This document shows, piece after piece, positions 1 to 5,105 of a stretch of DNA of 5,105 bases (position 1 is its first letter; each line of letters opens with the position of its first letter). The DNA lies in the NCBI GenBank assembly GCA_028691905.1, contig JAQUYJ010000080.1:1-5105 (forward strand). Direction: 5' to 3'. Origin of the DNA: Bacilli bacterium (GTDB lineage Bacteria; Bacillota_I; Bacilli_A; ML615J-28; CAG-698). The position numbers and the translations under genes are program-made. The notes beneath the pieces were generated by a model. That model did no database searches and had not been told where the DNA came from. It worked only from the letters and a program-made list of their open reading frames with translations.

Positions 1-5
1 TATTT

Positions 6-1166
6 TTACCAACCATAAGAAAAATCAAGTGCTGTTGGAAGCGATTTATTCCCAGCAAAATCGACTGCAACTACTTCTAAAAGATAATTAGTCCGCGGGG
101 AAAGCCCCTTTATAAAACAACTGTTAACTGTGGATGTCTGATGTAATTCCCCATCAATATAGATTTCATAATATTCTATTTCATAATCATCTTCAGGAAC
201 ATCCCAGTATACCATATATTTATACATACTTTGACTTTGAATGATGGTTTCTATTGGATTCGGTGCCTGGCGGTCTACATAGGGATAATCCCGTTGGTAA
301 ACCCTCACATAATCCACTTCTAGTCTGGTTGGGAAAGCATCATCATCAATACCTTCTGAAGCAGCCCATGGTCCACCTATAGCCAAATTAAGAATAAAGT
401 AAAAAGGTTGATCGAATGGCCATGCTTGATGATATATGGTTGTTTGTTCATTTTCCGCTATATATGCAAAAGATCCCAGTAATTCACCATCAACGAATAA
501 CTTAATCAATCCCGGCTCCCAAACCATCTCATAATTAACAAATACTTCTTCTACTGATGGCCATAACATACTGTACATTGTATGTGTGTTTTTTGTCCAA
601 TTGTATTTGCTGGTATGCACGGTGCCATGACACATATTTTGATCAAACCCAACATACTCCATAATGTCTATTTCACCGCTATTTGGCCATTCACCATATA
701 CACTTTCGGTTGGCATCATCCATATACCCGGCCAAGTCCCCCTGCCTGATGGCATTTTCGCCCGAACGATGACCCGTCCGTATAACCAGTCACCTTTGTA
801 TTGTGTATTCATTCTTCCGGAAGTGTACTCTTTGTCTGAAAGTGTTTCTTTTCTTGCTTCAATTACAAGTTTTCCATCTTCCACAAAAATATTGTCTGGT
901 GAGTAATATTGCAATTCTTCATTATTTCGCCAAACATCATCTACCAGATTCCACTTTGTTAAATCAACAGTTTCTCCCTCAAATTCATCACACCAGACAG
1001 GAACCCATCCGTCCCCTAAATCTGTAGCAGCTTGGCAGCAACTACTTGGAAACAAGGTTTTTTCATATGTTTTAGGTGTATCATCAGGTACATTCTCATC
1101 CAACTTACATCCAGCAAGCATAAATCCCATTAAAAGTAATATCAACAGTGATATTATTTTTTTCAT
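6..1166 (-). CDS. GH16 family beta-glucanase (laminarinase-like) lipoprotein with C-terminal FN3 domain
   Basis: Complete gene of 386 residues ending in TAA. I chose the ATG at 1166 because it starts a classic lipoprotein signal peptide (MKKIISLLILLL...) and has GGAGG four bases upstream; an in-frame ATG 18 codons earlier (1220) would bury the signal. The lipobox LAGC puts the acylated cysteine at residue 20, so the enzyme should be membrane-anchored and face outward. Residues about 55-291 are a GH16 fold: GTWPGIWMMP (143-152), the catalytic motif GEIDIME with nucleophile E165, helper D167 and acid/base E170, then HGTVH (180-184), NLAIGGPW (260-267) and the closing strand VDYVRVYQ. The extra Met in EIDIME is the beta-bulge form seen in laminarinases rather than lichenases, so endo-1,3-beta-glucan hydrolysis (EC 3.2.1.39 type) is the best guess; other GH16 substrates such as marine galactans cannot be excluded. 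Residues about 301-386 form a fibronectin type III domain (YWDVP, then LSPRTNYLLEVVAVDFAGN). No carbohydrate-binding module is evident. The family call is secure; the exact substrate is inferred. Confidence 0.93.
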   Translation of the reverse strand: MKKIISLLILLLMGFMLAGCKLDENVPDDTPKTYEKTLFPSSCCQAATDLGDGWVPVWCDEFEGETVDLTKWNLVDDVWRNNEELQYYSPDNIFVEDGKLVIEARKETLSDKEYTSGRMNTQYKGDWLYGRVIVRAKMPSGRGTWPGIWMMPTESVYGEWPNSGEIDIMEYVGFDQNMCHGTVHTSKYNWTKNTHTMYSMLWPSVEEVFVNYEMVWEPGLIKLFVDGELLGSFAYIAENEQTTIYHQAWPFDQPFYFILNLAIGGPWAASEGIDDDAFPTRLEVDYVRVYQRDYPYVDRQAPNPIETIIQSQSMYKYMVYWDVPEDDYEIEYYEIYIDGELHQTSTVNSCFIKGLSPRTNYLLEVVAVDFAGNKSLPTALDFSYGW

Positions 1167-1170
1167 ATAT

Positions 1171-1175
1171 CCTCC
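1171..1175 (-). promoter_or_regulatory. Ribosome binding site of the GH16 lipoprotein gene
   Basis: On the minus strand the sequence reads AATGGAGGATATATG. The perfect GGAGG lies four bases before the ATG at 1166. It decides the start: the upstream ATG codons at 1220 and 1211 have no comparable Shine-Dalgarno sequence, and starting there would place about 18 polar residues before the signal peptide. Confidence 0.85.
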
Positions 1176-1241
1176 ATTATAATTTGATAATAATATTTCA
1201 TACTGAATCATCTTCCACATAATAATTAGTAGAATTATTAA

Positions 1242-1621
1242 TTATTTTATTCCTTCTTCATAATATGGCATTAGCTTATCTACTTCAGCTATGTCAACCC
1301 ACTTTATTTCAGAAATTTTCTTAGAATAATTAATTAATTTTTTTCTCCAATAATCTAAATATGAATAGTTATGAAAAATACCTGTTCATCTCTATTCAAA
1401 AAAAGCGTTCATTTGTCGTAGTAATATTTTTTATTTGTAACTATAAGTTTGCTTTTCTTTTACTTCCCTAATAATTGCTTGTTTCAATGTCTCATTTAAT
1501 TCTACAGCTCCACCAGGAAATGACCAAGTATTAGCGTCATTGTTGAAAACTATATACACCAGATCTCTATCTTTATCATAGATTAAAGCGTATACAACCC
1601 TTATTGTTCACATTCATACAT
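1242..1621 (-). pseudogene. Decayed Nudix hydrolase gene (frameshifts and in-frame stops)
   Basis: No single frame is open, but three stretches read as consecutive parts of a Nudix hydrolase, a family that cleaves nucleoside diphosphates linked to another moiety. (1) From 1598 to the TAA at 1431-1433 comes VVYALIYDKDRDLVYIVF, then TWSFPGGAVELNETLKQAI and REVKEK. This matches the Nudix box G-x5-E-x7-RE-U-x-E, after which the expected E-x-G is lost (KQT). (2) At 1358-1396, in another frame, comes NRDEQVFFITIHI, the typical mid-domain strand. (3) At 1245-1310, back in the first frame, comes EIKWVDIAEVDKLMPYYEEG, a typical Nudix C-terminus, then TAA at 1242-1244. TAA, TAG and TGA codons interrupt the main frame between parts 1 and 3. 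Candidate start codons at 1621 and 1617 are out of frame with part 1, so the 5' end is also shifted. Reading TGA as Trp would not rescue it, because TAA and TAG also interrupt. The 5' boundary is approximate. No function is expected unless these are sequencing errors. Confidence 0.85.
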
Positions 1622-1752
1622 CTCGTTTATTTATTATATCATACATTGACATTTCAACAAAATATAAATGATTAAAATGTAAAATGTTGATTATATTTTA
1701 ATATGTTTATTAAATGTTCAAATACAATTAGTACTTTGATTTTTAAATAATG
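1622..1752. other. AT-rich intergenic gap
   Basis: Between the terminator and the Nudix remnant lies very AT-rich sequence. Apart from the extended -10 promoter described separately, I see no coding potential, RNA gene, operator-like palindrome or repeat in it. A TTGAAC with downstream TATAAT-like bases around 1687-1718 is poorly spaced and was not called. Confidence 0.6.
1633..1660 (-). promoter_or_regulatory. Probable sigma-A promoter with extended -10, upstream of the Nudix remnant
   Basis: On the minus strand there is a perfect -10 box TATAAT (1633-1638) preceded by TGA, giving the extended -10 TGnTATAAT. A weak -35 TTGTTG (1655-1660) lies 16 bases further upstream. A start near 1626 would put the possible Nudix start codons at 1621 or 1617 only 5-10 bases into the message, so that gene may have been nearly leaderless. 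The promoter sits after the terminator of the upstream gene and points at the Nudix remnant and the GH16 gene. I see no equally good promoter closer to the GH16 gene, so this one may serve it. The match is by eye. Confidence 0.6.
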
Positions 1753-1793
1753 AAAAACCTCTCATAATTTTATCATCAGGATAATGAGAGGTT
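1753..1793 (-). terminator. Rho-independent terminator of the LRR/InlB-repeat surface protein gene
   Basis: The minus strand carries a perfect 10-bp inverted repeat, AACCTCTCAT (1784-1793) and ATGAGAGGTT (1756-1765), with an 18-base loop, whose last stem bases run into a short T tract (TTTTT, 1753-1757). It starts 13 bases after the TAA stop of the gene ending at 1807. Position, stem and T tract all fit an intrinsic terminator acting on minus-strand transcription. There is no T tract on the plus-strand side, so it does not look bidirectional. Confidence 0.88.
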
Positions 1794-1806
1794 AATCTCT
1801 ATTCAT

Positions 1807-4800
1807 TTACTCTTCATATCCCCATACTACAGGCCTATTATCCGGATTCCAATCAGTATCCCATTCATCAGGTTTGCTTAAATAGTCTGTATAAATTGTC
1901 AATTTACTACAACTTGAAAATGCTAATTCCGATATTTCTGTAACACTCAATGGAATATAAATTTCAGTTAATTCATTACATAAATGAAACGCTCGATAAC
2001 CAATAAATGTTACACTATCCGGAATATTAATACTAGTCAAACTTGAGCAGAAGCCAAAAGCAAACTCTCCTATGGATGTTACACTATCTGGAATACTGAT
2101 ATTATTCAGATTAATACAATCAAGGAAAGTGTAATTATTTATAATCGTTATGGATTCAGATAAAATAATGTTTTCAAGTGAATAACATTGTGCAAAAGCA
2201 TAATATCCAATGCTTGTAACACTTGCCGGTATAGTAATACTCGTTAAACTTGTATTTGCGAATACATATCGTTCGATTACTTGAAGTGTCGATGGTAATG
2301 TAACAGTATTCAAATTAGAGCAGAGGTAAAAAGTTTGAGATCCAATATTTGTTATTCCTTCAGGAAGTATAATGGATGCTAATTTACTGCATAACATGAA
2401 TGCTGAAGAACCGATTGATTGCAATGTACTTGGAAGTGTAATGCTTGTAAGATTACTGCAACCAAAGAATGATGAATCACCAATTGTTAGAACTCCTTCC
2501 GGAATTATTAAGTTTTCAAATCCGGTTTCAGAAAATGCGCTATTTTCAATATGAATTACTCCGGTGAAATCTGGTGTATCATCTTTATTTGTTGGAAAAC
2601 GTATTAAAATTGTTTTATCCTTACTATACAGAACTCCATTTACACTGGTATAAGTAAGATTATCTGTTTCAACGTTAATGTTTGATAAAGTAGAAATACC
2701 AAAATTACTGATATCACAGAAAGTTGTTGTACTTGGAATGGTAAAACTTGTCAAACTCGTACTATGAAAAGCGAATTGTTCAATTGTTACAATTCCTTCT
2801 GGAATGACAACAGAAGTAAAATTGGTGTTGTAGTAGAATGCGGAAGCACCAATCGTTTTCACTGGTAATCCTTCTATCATGCTTGGAATAATCACCTCTG
2901 AATCAGTACCTATATATGATGTGATAGTTACTTCACCATTAGATATGGTATAAGTGAAATTATATATCCACTTTGCATAAAGAGTAATGGATTCTGATGG
3001 CATGGTTGTGAATGTATATGGATTGGATAATTCACTGTCCTCATACCATCCACTAAAACTGTATCCTTCTTTGGTTGGTGCACTCGGAGCACTGACAGCT
3101 GTATTATAATCCTGTGTAATGGTATCGACATCTGTTCCACCATTTGATACAAAGGCAATGGAATATTGATTGATTGTCCATAAAGCTGTAATTGTGATAT
3201 CCGAATTGATATTTTCGAAAGATTGACTCCATCCTACTAATTCATAGTGTTCTTTTTCATATAGTGGAGGTACTGCAGAGTTACCCTCAACAATCGTTTG
3301 CATTTCATCACCGCTGATAAGGGTACCACCATCTCCAGCAAAAGTCACATTATATGTTTTCAACCATCGAGCAGTAATAATACGGTCACTTGTAATTACT
3401 TCATAATCAATATCATATTTTTCAAGGACATATCCTTCTTTTACATAAACAGGAGGAATAGCACTACTACCATATAAAACAGAATGACTTTCCTCACCAC
3501 TAATTAGCGTTCCACCGGCACCATCAAAAGTTACAGTGTAAGTATTGCTGTGTGGGACAATATAATCAGTGAATACTGACCATGAAGGAGCATTTTGGTA
3601 TGCACTGATACTATTTTCGGGTACATAAATCCTGAAATCCTCCGGAATGAGGTTAATATCATTATTATAAAAAAGGCTATAATTTCCAAATATTTCAACT
3701 TCAGGTGGGGTAGTGGCCCCTATATAAACTTCCTTTATTTTATGACAGTTATAAAACACTCCAAAATTAAGATTATTTATTTTGTTTTTAAAATAAATGG
3801 TTTCTAGACTTTGACAGAATTGAAATGCAGCACCATTTATAGTTTCAACGTTTTTTCCAAATGTTACAGTGTTTAAATTAGACATGAACGAAAATGCATT
3901 GACATCAATATCATAAACATTATCTCCAATAATTAGATATTCAATCACATTATTATACTTAAATGCACTGGATTCAATATATACTACAGGTTTTCCTTCA
4001 ATCAAATCTGGAATAGTTAAGACTTTATTGGTATAGTTTACATCAATATTAGTGATGTATATTTCTTCATTTACAATTCTGTATCCTAAAGCTAACTGCC
4101 ACTGTGCTGTAAATTCTGTATTTTTAGTAATATTTTCAAGTGATTGATCCCAACCGGCAAATATAAATCCATCTTTTTCAAGAATTGGAGCGATTGCACT
4201 GTCATCATACAGAATAGATTGGCTTAGATCTCCACTTATTAAAGTACCACTGTTTGGATTAAAAACAACAGTAAATACCTCTTTCCATAATGCTGTAGTG
4301 GTTATATCATTTTTAACATGATTAAATGATTCACTCCAACCGAAAATTTCATATCCTTCCTTTTCATAAACAGGAGGAATGGCATTTTCTCCATAATTTA
4401 CGGTTTGAATCTCTTCACCACTGATGAGAATTCCTTCATCACCATCAAAAATCACAGTGTAGGTAAGGATCTGCCAATTCGCAGTGACTGTCAAATCACT
4501 TTTCACATTGGTGAAAACCTCACTCCAGCCGAGAAATTCGTAACCTTCTTTTTCAAATACCGGAGCGATTGCATTTTCACCATAGTTAACAGTCTGAATT
4601 TCTTCACCACTGATGAGAATGCCATCATTTCCATCAAAAATCACAGTGTAGGTAAGTATCTGCCAATTCGCAGTGATTGTCAAATCACTTTTCACATTGG
4701 TAAAAACCTCACTCCAACAAGAAATTTCATATCCTTCTTTTTCATAAACAGGAGGAATAGCATTTTCTCCATAATTTACGGTTTGAATCTCTTCACCACT

Positions 4801-5105
4801 GATAAGAATTCCATCGCCACCATCAAAAGTTATTGTATACGTTAAAACTTTCCATAATGCAATGGTAATCACATCGTTTATTATATTGGTAACCGGTTCA
4901 CTCCAACCAACAAAGGCAAACCCCTCTTTTTCACAAACAGGAAGAACAGCATCCTTTCCGTAATCAATAGTTTGTGACGGTAATCCAGAAACGAAGCTTC
5001 CGCCATTCCCATCAAACGTGACAGTGTACTTTAAAATTTCCCATTGCCCAGTTATTAACCGGTCACTGTAAATATGGTCTGTTGAATCACTCCAACCAAT
5101 AAACT
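1807..5105 (-). CDS. Giant surface protein with InlB B-type repeats and BspA-type LRR domains (5' end outside window)
   Basis: The frame is open from the right edge to the TAA at 1807-1809, giving 1098 visible residues and no true start. A GTG at 4872 is only an internal valine, since the B-repeat pattern continues in frame upstream of it. Order in visible residues: part of one B-type repeat then five full ones (1-336); a first LRR block (337-518); three more B-type repeats (519-713); a long BspA-type LRR domain (714 to about 1069); then a Trp-rich tail containing DWNPDNRPVVWGYEE. The B-type repeats (Listeria-Bacteroides repeat, Flg_new) show the usual YTVTFDG...YGENA...EKEGYEF.GWSE...TANW pattern; the LRRs show the BspA consensus LTSITIPxSVTSIGxxAFxxCS. 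Such proteins are extracellular and usually act in adhesion or binding; the ligand here is unknown. No LPxTG motif or C-terminal membrane helix is present, so any anchor or signal peptide must be at the missing N-terminus. The gene ends with its own terminator. Confidence 0.92.
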   Translation of the reverse strand, partial: FIGWSDSTDHIYSDRLITGQWEILKYTVTFDGNGGSFVSGLPSQTIDYGKDAVLPVCEKEGFAFVGWSEPVTNIINDVITIALWKVLTYTITFDGGDGILISGEEIQTVNYGENAIPPVYEKEGYEISCWSEVFTNVKSDLTITANWQILTYTVIFDGNDGILISGEEIQTVNYGENAIAPVFEKEGYEFLGWSEVFTNVKSDLTVTANWQILTYTVIFDGDEGILISGEEIQTVNYGENAIPPVYEKEGYEIFGWSESFNHVKNDITTTALWKEVFTVVFNPNSGTLISGDLSQSILYDDSAIAPILEKDGFIFAGWDQSLENITKNTEFTAQWQLALGYRIVNEEIYITNIDVNYTNKVLTIPDLIEGKPVVYIESSAFKYNNVIEYLIIGDNVYDIDVNAFSFMSNLNTVTFGKNVETINGAAFQFCQSLETIYFKNKINNLNFGVFYNCHKIKEVYIGATTPPEVEIFGNYSLFYNNDINLIPEDFRIYVPENSISAYQNAPSWSVFTDYIVPHSNTYTVTFDGAGGTLISGEESHSVLYGSSAIPPVYVKEGYVLEKYDIDYEVITSDRIITARWLKTYNVTFAGDGGTLISGDEMQTIVEGNSAVPPLYEKEHYELVGWSQSFENINSDITITALWTINQYSIAFVSNGGTDVDTITQDYNTAVSAPSAPTKEGYSFSGWYEDSELSNPYTFTTMPSESITLYAKWIYNFTYTISNGEVTITSYIGTDSEVIIPSMIEGLPVKTIGASAFYYNTNFTSVVIPEGIVTIEQFAFHSTSLTSFTIPSTTTFCDISNFGISTLSNINVETDNLTYTSVNGVLYSKDKTILIRFPTNKDDTPDFTGVIHIENSAFSETGFENLIIPEGVLTIGDSSFFGCSNLTSITLPSTLQSIGSSAFMLCSKLASIILPEGITNIGSQTFYLCSNLNTVTLPSTLQVIERYVFANTSLTSITIPASVTSIGYYAFAQCYSLENIILSESITIINNYTFLDCINLNNISIPDSVTSIGEFAFGFCSSLTSINIPDSVTFIGYRAFHLCNELTEIYIPLSVTEISELAFSSCSKLTIYTDYLSKPDEWDTDWNPDNRPVVWGYEE
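1870..2964 (-). other. Second BspA-type LRR domain (LRR_5 family) of the surface protein
   Basis: Visible residues 714 to about 1069. About twelve units of 22-24 residues follow the BspA pattern, for example SLTSITIPASVTSIGYYAF, NLNNISIPDSVTSIGEFAF and SLTSINIPDSVTFIGYRAF, most ending in a buried C-S/N/Y pair. After the third unit there is an irregular stretch containing NGVLYSKDKTILIRFP, a recurrent variant element in BspA proteins in which a longer hairpin replaces one repeat. The domain leads into a tail with conserved Trp residues (DEWDTDWNP, VVWGY) that ends the protein. LRR domains of this type bind host, matrix or cell-surface ligands in characterised members; the ligand here is unknown. 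Confidence 0.88.
2965..3549 (-). repeat. Array B: three InlB B-type repeats between the two LRR domains
   Basis: Visible residues 519-713. Unit one (3361-3549) starts TYTVTFDGAGGTLISG but has lost the central GW, reading EKYDIDY there. Unit two (3172-3360) is canonical, with ALW at its end and the LVGWSQ motif. Unit three (2965-3171) belongs to a different subtype: QYSIAFVSNGG, then SAPTKEGYSFSGWYED and LYAKW, with an insertion after GW. This is the classical Listeria InlB form. The three are much less alike in DNA than the units in array A, so they are not recent tandem copies. Confidence 0.82.
3550..4095 (-). other. First BspA-like LRR block (protein domain within the surface protein)
   Basis: Visible residues 337-518 of the surface protein. 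After a lead-in strand (GYRIVNEEIYITNID) come diverged BspA LRRs: VVYIESSAFKYNN, VIEYLIIGDNVYDIDVNAF, LNTVTFGKNVETINGAAFQ and LETIYFKNKINNLNFGVF. It closes with a strand segment, IYVPENSISAYQNAPSWSVF, that is typical of the end of BspA-type LRR domains. The units are more degenerate than those in the second LRR domain, so this looks like an older or separately acquired module. Confidence 0.8.
4096..5105 (-). repeat. Array A: tandem InlB B-type (Flg_new) repeats, 63 residues / 189 bp each
   Basis: Within the large surface protein gene, repeats run in exact 189-bp register: a partial unit at 5038-5105, full units at 4849-5037, 4660-4848, 4471-4659 and 4282-4470, and a slightly shorter, more diverged unit (186 bp) at 4096-4281. 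Each encodes about 63 residues with FDG near the front, a conserved ISGEEIQTVNYGENAI segment in the three most similar units, EKEGY in the middle, GW, and an LW or NW end. The units at 4282-4848 are the youngest by similarity. The array probably acts as a stalk or spacer made of small beta-grasp-like domains, which is family knowledge, not seen directly. Confidence 0.9.

Noticed and set aside
664..1027. Two overlapping plus-strand open frames
   Set aside because: Both are antisense to the strongly supported GH16 catalytic domain and show no family motifs.
1167..1220. Longer GH16 start at the ATG at 1220
   Set aside because: It would place 18 mostly polar residues before the lipoprotein signal peptide, while the ATG at 1166 has GGAGG at the right distance.
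1292..1297. Perfect TTGACA -35 box on the minus strand upstream of the GH16 gene
   Set aside because: No acceptable -10 box lies 16-18 bases downstream; the nearest TATTAT is 26 bases away. It also falls within the codons for the conserved WVDIAEV segment of the Nudix remnant.
2928..3158. Minus-strand open frame of 76 codons in another frame of the surface protein gene
   Set aside because: Shadow of the real frame, which carries a canonical B-type repeat and LRR motifs through the same bases.
4405..4845. Plus-strand open frame of 146 codons
   Set aside because: It lies antisense to the 189-bp repeats, and its own internal repetition mirrors those units. No ribosome binding site and no recognisable protein.
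1807..4872. GTG at 4872 as the start of the surface protein
   Set aside because: The frame continues upstream to the window edge and encodes a further complete B-type repeat plus part of another, so the GTG is an internal valine.
4096..5105. CRISPR-like array because of the regular 189-bp spacing
   Set aside because: The period is far too long, the repeats are coding throughout in one frame, and there are no unique spacers between identical short repeats.

Overview
The window is AT-rich and all recognisable coding potential lies on the minus strand. It looks like a low-GC Gram-positive or wall-less relative (Bacillota, or the Acholeplasma/Izemoplasma side of Mycoplasmatota). The basis is the AT-rich codon use, a lipoprotein signal peptide, a strong GGAGG ribosome binding site, and a very large surface protein combining InlB-type B repeats with BspA-type leucine-rich repeats. 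Where checked, tryptophan is TGG and both intact genes end in TAA, so nothing requires a reassigned genetic code. The taxonomic placement is inference, not proof.

Layout, read in the direction of transcription (right to left). From the right edge (5105) down to 1807 runs one continuous reading frame with no start inside the window. It is the C-terminal 1098 residues of a giant extracellular protein: at least five InlB B-type (Flg_new) repeats, a first BspA-like LRR block, three more B-type repeats, then a second, longer BspA LRR domain and a Trp-rich C-terminal tail. A good intrinsic terminator (1753-1793) closes this unit. Next comes an AT-rich gap with a convincing extended -10 promoter (1633-1660), followed at once by a broken Nudix hydrolase gene (about 1242-1621) that needs three reading frames and carries in-frame stops. 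Last is a complete gene (1166 to 6) for a secreted lipoprotein with a GH16 beta-glucanase (laminarinase-like) domain and a C-terminal fibronectin type III domain.

How the pieces fit together: the repeat protein and the GH16 lipoprotein are both exported and suggest a cell that adheres to and digests beta-glucan-rich material or other surfaces. They are separated by a terminator, so they are probably not co-transcribed. The Nudix remnant has no obvious link to either; its surviving promoter may now supply transcription to the GH16 gene. No RNA gene, CRISPR array, insertion sequence or plus-strand gene could be supported. The most notable features are the mosaic near-identical 189-bp repeats inside the surface protein gene and the decayed Nudix gene.
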